Notes: generated by a model not told the origin, from the sequence alone. A DNA stretch of 43,687 bases from an uncultured bacterium (GCA_900553895.1 USFB01000012.1:1-43687), one strand, 5' to 3'; positions 1 through 8,075 are shown, numbered from the stretch's first letter. Numbers and translations are program-made.

Positions 1-166
1 TAGCGTCAGCGATTTTTGAGTTGTGAGAAGCTTCACCAACACCCATGTTCAAAACGATTTTGTGAAGTTTAGGAATCATCATGTCATTTTTGTAACCGAA
101 TTTTTCCTTAAGTGCTGCTTTTACTTCTTCATCATATTTTGCTTTTAAGCTTTTTGTTCTTGTCAT
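1..166 (-). CDS. rplE: Ribosomal protein L5, N-terminal part (cut by window edge)
   Basis: Only the first 55 codons are present; the gene runs off the left edge. The translation starts MTRTKSLKAKYDEEV and continues with KLHKIVLNMGVGEA, the conserved L5 start in which an N-terminal helix leads into the first strand. L5 binds 5S rRNA in the large-subunit central protuberance. The ATG at 164-166 has an AAGGAA-type ribosome binding site just upstream. It follows rplX in the usual spc-operon order. Confidence 0.95.
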   Translation of the reverse strand, partial: MTRTKSLKAKYDEEVKAALKEKFGYKNDMMIPKLHKIVLNMGVGEASHNSKIADA

Positions 167-267
167 TTTTCTTTTCCTTCTATTATGACGGAATTAGTAT
201 CGAGTTAATACGGAATAATAATCGCGGAGTAGCTTATCCCTCTTTGGCATATTATATCCGCCTCATA

Positions 268-603
268 CTAAGCGTCTAGTTGTTCACCACATTTTTTGCA
301 AACGCGAACTTTTTTACCGTCCACAGTTGCGTGTTTAATTCTGGTAGGCTTTTCGCAGCTAGGGCATACAACCATTACGTTAGATGAATCAAGAGGTGCT
401 TCCTTCTTAATCAATCCGCCTTGGATGCCGTATGCAGGGTTAGCTTTTGTAGCCTTAGTAATCATATTTACACCTTCAACAACAACTTGGTTTTCTGAAG
501 GCATAGATTTTTTTACGTTACCTGTTTTTCCTTTATCCTTGCCTGCTGTGATGATAACTCTATCACCTGTTTTTACATGCAAGCTTTTTTTATTGTCTGT
601 CAT
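268..603 (-). CDS. rplX: Ribosomal protein L24
   Basis: This 111-residue protein is an assembly initiator of the 50S subunit that binds the 5' end of 23S rRNA. Residues 10-40 form the KOW-type segment (KTGDRVIITAGKDKGKTG). The C-terminus has four cysteines (80, 83, 102, 105) in two CxxC pairs, the zinc-ribbon form found in many bacteria but not in E. coli. The ATG has a GGAG site (ACGGAGAATAGAA). It lies between rplN and rplE as in standard spc operons. The 101-base gap to rplE holds nothing recognisable. Confidence 0.96.
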   Translation of the reverse strand: MTDNKKSLHVKTGDRVIITAGKDKGKTGNVKKSMPSENQVVVEGVNMITKATKANPAYGIQGGLIKKEAPLDSSNVMVVCPSCEKPTRIKHATVDGKKVRVCKKCGEQLDA

Positions 604-693
604 TTCTATTCTCCGTTAAATTTTTGGATTTTATCCTTTTTCGTGAGCGGAAGTCTTTTAACTTCATCACGACCTTTGTGCCACCATTAACGC

Positions 694-1062
694 CTAAATA
701 ACTTCAGGAGCTAATGAAACAATCTTCATGAAGTTTTTATCACGAAGTTCTCTAGCTACAGGTCCGAATACACGAGTACCACGAGGGTTGCCATCTTTGT
801 TAATGATTACAGCTGCGTTTTCGTCAAATCTGATTACAGAACCGTCAGCACGTTTGATATCGTGTTTTGTTCTAACGATAACTGCTTTAACAACTTCAGA
901 TTTTTTAACTGTCATGTTAGGAGATGCATCCTTAACAGTTGCAACAACAACATCACCAACAGCTGCAAATTTTTTATTTGAGCTTCCCATTACACGGATA
1001 ACTAATAATTCTTTAGCACCTGTATTATCTGCTACTACTAGTCTTGTTTCTTGTTGTATCAT
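694..1062 (-). CDS. rplN: Ribosomal protein L14
   Basis: This 122-residue protein is the usual size for L14, which sits at the subunit interface on 23S rRNA. It begins MIQQETRLVVADNTGAKEL, the family's near-invariant start, and contains PRGTRVFGPVARELR. An in-frame ATG at 1107 would add 15 residues absent from the family. The ATG at 1060-1062 has AAGGAAACGG upstream and is preferred. A 116-base gap separates it from rpsQ upstream. Confidence 0.96.
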   Translation of the reverse strand: MIQQETRLVVADNTGAKELLVIRVMGSSNKKFAAVGDVVVATVKDASPNMTVKKSEVVKAVIVRTKHDIKRADGSVIRFDENAAVIINKDGNPRGTRVFGPVARELRDKNFMKIVSLAPEVI

Positions 1063-1178
1063 TTTTCCGTTTCCTTTTTTTGATGTTGGGGTTAATTCTA
1101 ACCCCAACTTACTTAATTTTTCTCTCTGTCCATGAAGCTTATGCGTTAAACTTCACCCCGAGAGCCTTAATTCAATTA

Positions 1179-1424
1179 CTACTTAGCTTTTTCTACGATA
1201 GATTCAACAACCCATCTTTTGTCGCCTGAAATTGGTCTTGATTCGATAATTCTAACGATATCGCCAACACCACATTCATTCTTTTCATCATGAGCTTTGT
1301 AGTTTTTGTTGAATTCAATAATTTTCTTATATTTAGGGTGTGGTTCATAAGACGCAACTTTAACAACTACTGTCTTATCCATTTTGTCACTGATAACTAC
1401 ACCTTGTTTTTCTTTCTTAGGCAT
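1179..1424 (-). CDS. rpsQ: Ribosomal protein S17
   Basis: This 81-residue OB-fold protein binds 16S rRNA early in 30S assembly. The segment GVVISDKMDKTVVVKV is the classic S17 signature, and HPKYKKIIEFNKNYKAHDE follows. The start overlaps the end of rpmC by eight bases, indicating translational coupling. Confidence 0.96.
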   Translation of the reverse strand: MPKKEKQGVVISDKMDKTVVVKVASYEPHPKYKKIIEFNKNYKAHDEKNECGVGDIVRIIESRPISGDKRWVVESIVEKAK

Positions 1425-1614
1425 TTGACACCTCTTTTTCTCTAATTACAGTTTTTGCTTGAGCGATTAAACGTTTTGTTTTAGAAATCTCAGCAGTATT
1501 TTCTAATTTATGCATTGATTTTTTGATTCTGCAATCAAGTAATTGTTTTTTAGAATCAACAACAAATTGTTTTAACTCATCAACTGTTTTTTCACGCATT
1601 TCACTTAATTTCAT
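1417..1614 (-). CDS. rpmC: Ribosomal protein L29
   Basis: This 65-residue two-helix protein lies near the polypeptide exit tunnel. MKLSEMREKTVDELKQ matches the L29 start and KTKRLIAQAKTVIREKE the C-terminal helix. The ATG has AAAGGAAAA upstream. It lies between rplP and rpsQ, the standard order, and its stop overlaps the rpsQ start. Confidence 0.95.
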   Translation of the reverse strand: MKLSEMREKTVDELKQFVVDSKKQLLDCRIKKSMHKLENTAEISKTKRLIAQAKTVIREKEVSNA

Positions 1615-1635
1615 TGTTATATTTTCCTTTAAATA

Positions 1636-2049
1636 TTATACAGATTCCTTTTCGATAACCTTAACTTTAATAGGAAGTTTTTGTGCTGCCAACTCTAAAG
1701 CGTTAATAGCAACTGCTCTATCAAAGTAGTCAAGTTCAAACAAGATTCTGTTTGGTTTTACAACTGATACCCAGTATTCTACGTTACCTTTACCAGAACC
1801 CATACGAGTTTCAGCAGGTTTTGCAGTAATTGGTTTATCTGGGAATATTTTAATCCAAACGTTACCGCCACGTTTGATTTCACGAGTCATAGCACGTCTT
1901 GCTGCTTCAATCTGACGGCTTGTAATCCAGCCAGGTTCAAGAGCTTTTAATGCATAACGACCAAATTCGAACTGAGTACCTCTAGTTTCGGTACCTTTCA
2001 TTCTACCTTTCATCATCTTGCGGTATTTTGTCTTTTTTGGCATTAACAT
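1636..2049 (-). CDS. rplP: Ribosomal protein L16
   Basis: This 137-residue protein contacts the A-site tRNA elbow on the 50S subunit. It contains MPKKTKYRKMMKGRMKG at the N-terminus and RMGSGKGNVEYWV further on, both diagnostic. Two ATGs lie six bases apart. The first (2047-2049, giving MLMPKK) is nine bases from the AGGAG site, while the second is fifteen away, so the first is chosen; many homologues also begin MLxPK. Confidence 0.96.
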   Translation of the reverse strand: MLMPKKTKYRKMMKGRMKGTETRGTQFEFGRYALKALEPGWITSRQIEAARRAMTREIKRGGNVWIKIFPDKPITAKPAETRMGSGKGNVEYWVSVVKPNRILFELDYFDRAVAINALELAAQKLPIKVKVIEKESV

Positions 2050-2071
2050 TATATTGTTCTCCTGTTATTTA

Positions 2072-2803
2072 CTATTTTGTTTCTACAGGTCTGCGTTTTC
2101 CACGTCTACCGTTGAAACGTTCGCCTGATGAGTTCTTTGAGTCTTTTGATTTGATGTTCATGTCTGCTTTTTCACCAGGCATTAAATTGCCTTTGAAAAT
2201 CCAAACTTTTACACCAATCTTACCCATGATTGTATCTGCTTCTGTGAAACCATAGTCAACGTCAGCTCTTAGAGTTTGAAGAGGAATTCTTCCTTCTTTT
2301 GCCCATTCGCTTCTTGCAATTTCAGCACCGCCCAAACGACCTGATACCATAATTTTGATACCTTGTGCGCCTGCACGCATTGTTCTTTGCATAGCTTGTT
2401 TCATTGCACGTCTGAATGCAATACGTTTTTCAAGCTGTTGAGCTACAGATTCAGCTACCAATAAAGCATCAACATCAATTCTAGCAACTTCAACCACATT
2501 GATGATTACCGGTTTGCCTAAATATTTTGAAACTTCTGCTTTAAGTTCTTCAATACCTTGACCGCCTCTACCAACTACGATACCAGGTTTAGCTGTTACA
2601 ACAGTAATTGTTAAGCTTTGAGATTTTCTATCAATCAAGATATTTGCAACACCTGCTGCATATAATTTCTTTTTAACAAATTTTCTAATTTTAGCATCTT
2701 CTGCTACGAATCCAGCATAATCTTTAATCTTAGCAAACCATGTGCTTGACCAAGGTCTGATTACACCTACTCTAAATCCGGTTGGATGTGTTTTTTGTCC
2801 CAT
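2072..2803 (-). CDS. rpsC: Ribosomal protein S3
   Basis: This 243-residue protein forms part of the mRNA entry site. It begins MGQKTHPTGFRVGVIRPW, the invariant start. The KH-domain loop reads VVGRGGQGIEELK, and GRLGGAEIARSEW marks the C-terminal domain. The basic tail (GRRGKRRPVETK) is longer than in E. coli. An in-frame upstream ATG (2833) would overlap rplV and add ten non-family residues. The ATG at 2801-2803 has an AAGGAA site and leaves a 13-base gap. Confidence 0.96.
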   Translation of the reverse strand: MGQKTHPTGFRVGVIRPWSSTWFAKIKDYAGFVAEDAKIRKFVKKKLYAAGVANILIDRKSQSLTITVVTAKPGIVVGRGGQGIEELKAEVSKYLGKPVIINVVEVARIDVDALLVAESVAQQLEKRIAFRRAMKQAMQRTMRAGAQGIKIMVSGRLGGAEIARSEWAKEGRIPLQTLRADVDYGFTEADTIMGKIGVKVWIFKGNLMPGEKADMNIKSKDSKNSSGERFNGRRGKRRPVETK

Positions 2804-2816
2804 TTCCTTATTTCCT

Positions 2817-3155
2817 CTATTTTGCTGTATCACTTACTTTAATTGTGAGGTGAGATGTACGTTTGAGTCTCTTGTATATACGACCTTGCGCTCTTGGTTT
2901 ACCTCTTTTGTATGTTACGCTTTCATCTGCAAAAATTTCAGAAACTTTTAAAGAATCGGATTTTACGCCTGCTTGTTCAAAAGCATTTGCAGCAGCTGCT
3001 TTTAAGTTCTTTTCTACAACTTTAGCTGCAAAGTATGGCATAAAACGTAACATATCAAGAGCTTCATTAACAGACTTACCTCTAACTTCGTTGATTACTC
3101 TACGAAGTTTTCTAGCTGTCATTTTTATGTTTGTTTGTCTTGCTTTAGCTTCCAT
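2817..3155 (-). CDS. rplV: Ribosomal protein L22
   Basis: This 112-residue protein has a beta-hairpin that lines the exit tunnel. KMTARKLRRVINEVRGKSV is the conserved start, and the tail RAQGRIYKRLKRTSHLTI matches the hairpin end. The ATG is preceded by AAGGAAAA. It lies between rpsS and rpsC as expected. Confidence 0.96.
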   Translation of the reverse strand: MEAKARQTNIKMTARKLRRVINEVRGKSVNEALDMLRFMPYFAAKVVEKNLKAAAANAFEQAGVKSDSLKVSEIFADESVTYKRGKPRAQGRIYKRLKRTSHLTIKVSDTAK

Positions 3156-3202
3156 TTTTATTTTCCTTATTTCTTTTTAATTAATTCTTAATCAAAAACC
3201 GA

Positions 3203-3481
3203 CTATTTACGTTTAGCTGTCTTATCTGCAGCGTGACCTCTGTATAGTCTTGTCGGTGCGAATTCGCCCAGTTTATGTCCAATCATTTGTTCTGTAACAT
3301 ATACCGGAACATGTGTTTTACCGTTGTGAACGGCAATTGTGTGTCCCAACATATCAGGAATAATCATGGATGCTCTTGACCAAGTCTTAACAACTTTCTT
3401 TTCTGAATTTTCATTCATTTTGTTAATTTTCTTTTGAAGAGCTTCTTCTACATATGGGCCCTTTTTTAATGAACGTGCCAT
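3203..3481 (-). CDS. rpsS: Ribosomal protein S19
   Basis: This 92-residue protein sits in the 30S head and contacts the A-site finger and L5. MARSLKKGPYVEEALQKK and HKLGEFAPTRLYRGH are near-universal S19 motifs. An AAAGGAG site precedes the ATG. It is separated from the true end of rplB (3580) by about 100 bases with no evident feature. Confidence 0.97.
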   Translation of the reverse strand: MARSLKKGPYVEEALQKKINKMNENSEKKVVKTWSRASMIIPDMLGHTIAVHNGKTHVPVYVTEQMIGHKLGEFAPTRLYRGHAADKTAKRK

Positions 3482-3579
3482 TAATTTCTCCTTTGTATAT
3501 TTGTATTAATGTTTGTAAAAATTATTTTTGCTAAGGGGTAAAGATTATGTTACATAACTTTACCCTAAGCAAAGTTTAA

Positions 3580-4406
3580 TTATTTTTTACGTCTTCTAAC
3601 GATTAACTTATCAGACGCTTTACCTTTCTTTCTTGTCTTATAGCCAAGAGCAGGTTTACCCCAAGGTGTTTTAGGGTGTCCGCCAGGACCTGTTTTACCT
3701 TCACCACCACCTGAGGGTGATCACAAGGGTTCATTGTTACACCACGTACTGTAGGTCTGATACCCATATATCTTTTTCTTCCGGCTTTACCGATTGATAA
3801 GTTTTTGAATTCTGCATTGCCTAAAGTACCAACTGTTGCCATACATTCTTTTCTTACCATTCTCATTTCGCCTGAAGGTAATTTGATTGTTACGTAATTG
3901 CCTTCTTTAGCCATAACTTGTGCAAAGTTACCTGCTGAACGAACCATTTTACCGCCTCTACCTGGAGTAAGTTCAATGTTGTGAACAATAGTACCAAGTG
4001 GAATTAATTCTAATGGTAAAGCATTACCTGTTTGAATTGCAGCTTCAGGTCCGCTAACGATTACATCACCAACATTCAAACCTTCTGGAGTCAAGATATA
4101 TCTCTTTTCACCATCAGCATAGAACACTAATGAAATTCTAACGTTTCTGTTTGGATCGTATTCAACAGTCTTAACTGTTGCAGGAACACCGAATTTTTCT
4201 CTTTTGAAGTCGATGATACGGTAAGCTTGTTTTACACCGCCACCTTTATGACGACAAGTTATTCTACCAGTATTGTTTCTACCGGCAGTTTTCGCAATTT
4301 TCTTCAATAAAGATTTTTCAGGAGTTGATGTAGTGATTTCTTGATAATCACTCTTTGTCATACCTCTTTGTCCCGGAGATGTCGGATTAATTTTACGAAT
4401 TGCCAT
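3580..4406 (-). CDS. rplB: Ribosomal protein L2, frameshifted in this sequence
   Basis: L2 is the core 50S protein needed for subunit joining and the peptidyl-transferase centre. Residues 1-231 follow the family closely (GRNNTGRITCRHKGGG, MNPCDHP). The literal frame then leaves the family and stops at 3603. Shifting by one base at about 3711-3713 restores HGGGEGKTG, HPKTPWGKPALGYKTR and a tail ending VRRRKK with TAA at 3580-3582, giving 275 residues, the normal length. One base is missing at the third position of codon 232. As L2 is essential, a sequencing or assembly error is the likeliest cause. Confidence 0.93.
3711..3713 (-). other. Single-base deletion site in rplB
   Basis: Codon 232 reads CAG where the family requires histidine (CAC or CAT) before GGT GGT GGT GAA GGT. 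Inserting one base restores the whole C-terminal 44 codons. There is no slippery heptamer or homopolymer run here that would argue for programmed frameshifting. Confidence 0.85.
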
Positions 4407-4456
4407 TTTATTTTCTCCTATAATTATCTTTTTGGCTACTGTAATATTTGAGAGTT

Positions 4457-4529
4457 ACCCCTCACCCGTATCCGTAAGACTCAGCATAGCTTCGTCAACG
4501 GCTACTCCCTCTCCCGCAAGGGGCGAGGG
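4457..4529. repeat. GC-rich palindromic repeat, copy A (long form)
   Basis: This lies between rplW and rplB in a 130-base gap. It has a CCCTCACCC left part, a middle module reading GTATCCGTAAGACTCAGCA, and a right part CCCTCTCCCGCAAGGGGCGAGGG that can fold into a stem. The middle module recurs in reverse at 43560-43587 and the arms recur at seven other sites in the window. Confidence 0.8.
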
Positions 4530-4536
4530 TTGACTG

Positions 4537-4839
4537 TTAGATAGCAGTCAATTCTTCGATTGGATCACCTTCGATAGTAACGATTGCTTTCTTAGAAGAA
4601 TCTGTTCTACCAAATTTTAAACCCATTCTTTTTTCGTGTGATGGCATATAAACTGTTCTAACTTTCTTAACTTTTCTGCCTGGGAAAGCTAATTCTACAG
4701 CTTGTGCGATTTCAACTTTTGTTGCGTTCATGTTTACTTCAAAAGTGTATTGACCTTGAGCTGTTGCCATCATTGATTTTTCAGTAATAATCGGTCTTTT
4801 GATTACATCATATAATTTTTCAATATTCTTGTTAGTCAT
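4537..4839 (-). CDS. rplW: Ribosomal protein L23
   Basis: This 100-residue protein lies at the exit tunnel and docks trigger factor and SRP. VIKRPIITEKSM is the conserved L23 start, and PGRKVKKVRTVYMP follows in the RNA-binding loop. Its ATG overlaps the rplD stop by one base (TAATG), so the two are probably translationally coupled. Confidence 0.96.
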   Translation of the reverse strand: MTNKNIEKLYDVIKRPIITEKSMMATAQGQYTFEVNMNATKVEIAQAVELAFPGRKVKKVRTVYMPSHEKRMGLKFGRTDSSKKAIVTIEGDPIEELTAI

Positions 4840-5465
4840 TATTGCAACCTTTCTGTAACTTCATTTACAGCTTTTTCAGTCATTACAACGAAATCAGCTT
4901 CTAATAGGTCTTTTACGTTTAAGTTTGATGGTAATAATAATTTAACTGATGGAATATTACCTGCTGCCAAACCTAAGAATTTATTTTCTTCTGCATTAGT
5001 ATCAGCGATAACCAAAATTTTACCAGTTAAGTTCAATGATTTGATGATACCAGCCATCAACTTAGTTTTTGGTTCAGAAATAGCTGAGAAATCTTTTACA
5101 ACTACTAATTGTTCTTCTCTAGCAGAAAGTGCAGATTTAAGAGCCAATTTTCTAGCCTTTTGTGGCATGTTGATTTCATAGCTTCTTGGTTTTGGTCCAA
5201 AGATTACACCACCACCTGCAAATAAAGGTGATCTTAAAGAACCTGCTCTTGCACGACCAGTACCTTTTTGTTTCCAAGGTTTTTTACCGCCACCAGAAAC
5301 TTCTGCTCTTGTCTTAGCTGATGCAGAACCTTGTCTTGCATTGTTTAATTGTCTTCTTAGTGCCAAATGCATTACGTGCAAGTTTGGTTCAACGCCGAAA
5401 ACGGCTTCGTTTAAAGCGATTTCACCTAACTTTTCGCCATTTGTATTCAATAATTGTTTTGACAT
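4839..5465 (-). CDS. rplD: Ribosomal protein L4
   Basis: This 208-residue protein has an extended loop reaching the exit tunnel. In E. coli L4 also represses the S10 operon; whether it does so here is unknown. The loop is clear in KPWKQKGTGRARAGSLRSP and GGGVIFGPKPRSY, followed by the alpha/beta domain. AAGGAAAA lies before the ATG. A 228-base gap, unusually long for this operon position, separates it from rplC. Confidence 0.96.
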   Translation of the reverse strand: MSKQLLNTNGEKLGEIALNEAVFGVEPNLHVMHLALRRQLNNARQGSASAKTRAEVSGGGKKPWKQKGTGRARAGSLRSPLFAGGGVIFGPKPRSYEINMPQKARKLALKSALSAREEQLVVVKDFSAISEPKTKLMAGIIKSLNLTGKILVIADTNAEENKFLGLAAGNIPSVKLLLPSNLNVKDLLEADFVVMTEKAVNEVTERLQ

Positions 5466-5574
5466 TTTATTTTTCCTTTTGCTTTCCGTCTACCCCTTGC
5501 CGTTTGGCTTTATATGGCAGAAGCGGGTTGTTTGTTTACTTTCTTGTTTGAGGTTATTTCCTCTTTTGATTACG

Positions 5575-5693
5575 AATTATTGCTTCATGCTCCGCAGTCA
5601 CTCATTTTGTTTCGCTTACGCAAAACATACATTCGTTTTGCTCCGCACTACTTCGAGTTAGGCACTCTGTGCCGTCACTCTACGCAAAATTCG
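5575..5693. repeat. Repeat-rich spacer between rplC and rplD
   Basis: Inside the 228-base gap are short inverted units: GTTTCGCTTACGCAAAAC, an imperfect palindrome, and GGCACTCTGTGCC, a five-base stem with a three-base loop. TTTTGCTCCGC and TACGCAAAATTCG echo the first. The run ends at the rplC stop codon. It looks like inserted REP-type sequence, since this gap is normally a few tens of bases. Open frames across it are not credible genes. Confidence 0.4.
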
Positions 5694-6332
5694 TTAGTTC
5701 CATTTAGTTCTTGTAGGAACGATTGTTACCAATCTGCCTTCACAACCTGGTACTGAACCTTTTACTAATACTAAACCGTTTTCAGCATCAACTTTAACAA
5801 GTTTAAGTTTAGTAATTGTAACTCTTTCGTTACCCATGTTACCAGCCATTCTTTTACCTTTGATAACACGGCTAGGAGTTGTACCTGCACCGATAGAACC
5901 TGGCTCTCTGTGGTTTTTAGAACCGTGAGCCATAGGACCTCTGCCGAAGTTCCATCTTTTTACAGTACCTTGGAAACCTTTACCGATTGAAGTACCAGTT
6001 ACGTCAACTTTTTGAACATCTGCTAATGCTGCAGCTAAGTCAATTTCTTGACCAACTTTGTAATCAGCAGGATTTTCAACTCTGAATTCTTGCAAATGTC
6101 TGTAGTTGTTTAAACCATTTTTCTTAAAGTGACCAATTTCAGCTTTTGTTAAGTGTTTTTCTTTAGCTGCAATTGTACCAACTTGTATAGCATTGTAACC
6201 ATCTGTTTCAACAGTTTTAACTTGAGTAACTACTGTTGAATCAATTTTGATTACTGTAACAGGAACTGCCAAACCTTCTGAATCAAAGATTTGAGTCATT
6301 CCAACTTTTTTACCTATTACACCTAGTGTCAT
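5694..6332 (-). CDS. rplC: Ribosomal protein L3
   Basis: This 212-residue protein reaches the peptidyl-transferase centre. It begins MTLGVIGKKVGMTQIF and carries the central signature GKGFQGTVKRWNFGRGPMAH, then RMAGNMGNERVT, all diagnostic. The ATG has GGAAGAC upstream. It is second in the operon after rpsJ. Confidence 0.97.
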   Translation of the reverse strand: MTLGVIGKKVGMTQIFDSEGLAVPVTVIKIDSTVVTQVKTVETDGYNAIQVGTIAAKEKHLTKAEIGHFKKNGLNNYRHLQEFRVENPADYKVGQEIDLAAALADVQKVDVTGTSIGKGFQGTVKRWNFGRGPMAHGSKNHREPGSIGAGTTPSRVIKGKRMAGNMGNERVTITKLKLVKVDAENGLVLVKGSVPGCEGRLVTIVPTRTKWN

Positions 6333-6556
6333 TGTGTCTTCCTTTCCGACATATATACTTGCGCATTTCTGCCTTGTACAAATATGCCTTTCATCTTGCG
6401 AGCGCTACTGCCTTACTCTTTACCTAAAATGGGAATCGTCATTTTGAAAGTCATCCCTCAAGGGTTTTCACCTTCCGTCTTACCTGACGTCGTAGTTCAC
6501 ATTATATGCATAATGCTTATTAAGTTTTCAATTTTGGCTTTTGGTTCAGGAATCAT

Positions 6557-6592
6557 CCCTCACCCTAACCCTCTCCCACATAGGGGCGAGGG
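6557..6592. repeat. GC-rich palindromic repeat, copy B
   Basis: CCCTCACCCTAACCCTCTCC followed by CACATAGGGGCGAGGG lies in the 273-base gap between rpsJ and rplC, ending about 14 bases from the rpsJ stop. It is the short form of the family. The rest of the gap (6333-6556) holds no recognisable gene. Confidence 0.75.
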
Positions 6593-6605
6593 AATGAAGT
6601 TTTAA

Positions 6606-6923
6606 TTATAATTTAACTTCAATATCTACGCCTGCTGGTAAGTCTAATCTACTCAATTCTTCAGTTGTTTGTTGAGTAGGTTCGTAAATATCGATAATGC
6701 GTTTGTGCGTACGGATTTCGAAGTGTTCTCTTGACTTCTTGTCTACGTGTGGTGAACGCAATACACAATAGATACGTCTTTTTGTAGGTAAAGGAATAGG
6801 ACCTGCTACTTTAGCGTCTGTTCTTTTTGCTGTTTCTACGATTTTTTCAGCTGATACGTCAACTAATTTATGTTCGTAAGATCTTAAACAAACTCTAATT
6901 CTTTGTCTTTTAGCTGTTGTCAT
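6606..6923 (-). CDS. rpsJ: Ribosomal protein S10
   Basis: This 105-residue protein of the 30S head also serves as NusE in antitermination. IRVCLRSYEHKLVD, GPIPLPTKRRIYCVLRSPHV and FEIRTHKRIIDI are classic. The ATG has AAGGAATG upstream. It is the first gene of the operon; the -35/-10 pair at 7028-7056 predicts a leader of roughly 98 bases. Confidence 0.97.
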   Translation of the reverse strand: MTTAKRQRIRVCLRSYEHKLVDVSAEKIVETAKRTDAKVAGPIPLPTKRRIYCVLRSPHVDKKSREHFEIRTHKRIIDIYEPTQQTTEELSRLDLPAGVDIEVKL

Positions 6924-6996
6924 TTTTCATTCCTTTATTTTATGTCTTTTACACAAATAATCCTTAAAATGCAGTCATATCAATAACTACAAAGAG

Positions 6997-7026
6997 ATTA
7001 TGCTATTCTTTCGACTATAGCATAAT
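6997..7026 (-). promoter_or_regulatory. Perfect inverted repeat at the start of the rpsJ leader
   Basis: ATTATGCTAT (6997-7006) and ATAGCATAAT (7017-7026) are perfect complements around a ten-base loop. The predicted transcription start from the promoter at 7028-7056 is about 7021, so the repeat sits at the very 5' end of the ribosomal transcript or acts as an operator. No E. coli-type S10 leader structure was recognised. Confidence 0.5.
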
Positions 7027-7027
7027 A

Positions 7028-7056
7028 ATCGTAAGACAAACAAAAATCAGTGTCAA
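7028..7056 (-). promoter_or_regulatory. Promoter of the S10 ribosomal operon
   Basis: On the minus strand, a perfect TTGACA -35 (7051-7056) is followed by a 17-base spacer and TACGAT as -10 (7028-7033, four of six). It is the only strong sigma-70 match upstream of rpsJ. Confidence 0.65.
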
Positions 7057-7188
7057 TAAAGGGTTGAGATTTGTTTTAAGTTTTTACAAAAATTTACATT
7101 TTAAGGTGCGAAAGAAATAAGTAAATAGGGGGTAATAAGTAAAAATGTAACAAATTATAAACAGAATTGATATTTACAGAGATGATAC

Positions 7189-7217
7189 TTGCAAAATAAA
7201 ATTTAGCAGAATAGAAT
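7189..7217 (+). promoter_or_regulatory. Promoter of rpmE
   Basis: TTGCAA (7189-7194), 17 bases, TAGAAT (7212-7217). The start would be near 7224, giving a leader of about 49 bases with an AGAAGG ribosome binding site at 7262-7267. The rest of the 349-base divergent region is AT-rich with no further feature. Confidence 0.6.
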
Positions 7218-7272
7218 GTATTTGGTCGAAAGAATTCAAGTTTGGAATCTTGAATAAAGAAAGAAGGTTAAA

Positions 7273-7473
7273 ATGAAAGACGGAATCCATCCAGATTATA
7301 AAAAAACTGTTATCAAATGTGTTTGCGGTAACGAAATTGAAACAGGTTCTGTTGTAGACGGTCTAACAGTTGAAATTTGCTCAAACTGCCACCCATTCTA
7401 CACTGGTCAACAAAAAATTCTTGACTCTGAAGGACGTGTTGAAAGATTCAAAAAACGTTACGGAACAAAATAG
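7273..7473 (+). CDS. rpmE: Ribosomal protein L31, zinc-binding type
   Basis: This 66-residue protein bridges the subunits. MKDGIHPDYKKTVIKCVCG and CSNCHPFYTGQQK are diagnostic. Cysteines 16, 18, 36 and 39 make it the zinc-containing form rather than the zinc-free paralogue. It is monocistronic, with its own promoter and a strong terminator 18 bases after the stop. Confidence 0.96.
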   Translation: MKDGIHPDYKKTVIKCVCGNEIETGSVVDGLTVEICSNCHPFYTGQQKILDSEGRVERFKKRYGTK

Positions 7474-7490
7474 TTTTGTTAAGATTTTAC

Positions 7491-7520
7491 AAAAAAAGAA
7501 GCCTACGGGCTTCTTTTTTT
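7491..7520. terminator. Rho-independent terminator after rpmE
   Basis: A 13-base perfect stem (AAAAAAAGAAGCC / GGCTTCTTTTTTT) with a TACG loop ends in seven Ts. It is symmetrical, so it could act on both strands. Confidence 0.9.
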
Positions 7521-7538
7521 GGCTATTTATTTTTTTTA

Positions 7539-7568
7539 TTGACAAGAATTCAACAATCTTGCTAAAAT
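7539..7568 (+). promoter_or_regulatory. Promoter of folK, predicted leaderless
   Basis: TTGACA (7539-7544), 18 bases, extended -10 TGC-TAAAAT (7560-7568). Six bases later comes the ATG at 7575, so the expected start base is the A of ATG. No Shine-Dalgarno precedes the ATG. Confidence 0.65.
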
Positions 7569-7574
7569 CAGATT

Positions 7575-8075
7575 ATGGCAATCGTTTATTTATCATTAGG
7601 TTCAAATTTAGGTGACAGAGTTGGTTACTTGCAACAAGCAACCAGTTTGCTTAGTGCGTCAGAAAAAATTAACGTAGTTGCAACTTCATCTTTCTATGAA
7701 TCCGAACCTTGGCAAATGAACTCAGAAAACTGGTTTGTAAACGCTGTTATACAAATTTCAACAACCTTAACTCCTGAAGAATTATTAAACGAATGTCAAA
7801 GAATTGAAAACCAACTGGGCAGAAAAAGAATTGCATCTAAAAATTATATAGATAGAACTTTGGATATAGATATTTTATTCTATGATGATTTAATAATAAA
7901 TACAGAGCGTTTAACAATTCCACACAAAAACTTCTGCAAACGCGCATTTGTACTTGTCCCAATGTTAGAAATTGCGCAAGATTTTGTTCATCCTGTTTAT
8001 AAAAAAACAGTTATGGAACTTTATGAAGAATTAGAGAACCCTGAAATGGTTGTTTTGTATGGAACAAGAATCTAA
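7575..8075 (+). CDS. folK: 2-amino-4-hydroxy-6-hydroxymethyldihydropteridine diphosphokinase
   Basis: HPPK transfers pyrophosphate from ATP to 6-hydroxymethyl-dihydropterin in folate synthesis. The 166-residue protein has SLGSNLGDR at 7-15, YESEPW at 41-46, and the metal/ATP motif RTLDIDILFYD at 94-104, then IPHKNFCKRAFVLVPM. Length is normal for a stand-alone FolK. Its 3' end overlaps the next gene by 17 bases. There is no ribosome binding site; the mRNA is predicted to start at the ATG itself. Confidence 0.93.
   Translation: MAIVYLSLGSNLGDRVGYLQQATSLLSASEKINVVATSSFYESEPWQMNSENWFVNAVIQISTTLTPEELLNECQRIENQLGRKRIASKNYIDRTLDIDILFYDDLIINTERLTIPHKNFCKRAFVLVPMLEIAQDFVHPVYKKTVMELYEELENPEMVVLYGTRI

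Noticed and set aside
296..1135. Plus-strand open frames opposite rplX and rplN
   Set aside because: They mirror highly conserved ribosomal genes, lack ribosome binding sites, and have composition typical of antisense frames.
3711..3713. Programmed frameshift in rplB
   Set aside because: No slippery sequence, stop-codon context or downstream structure was seen, and L2 is not known to use one; a base error is simpler.
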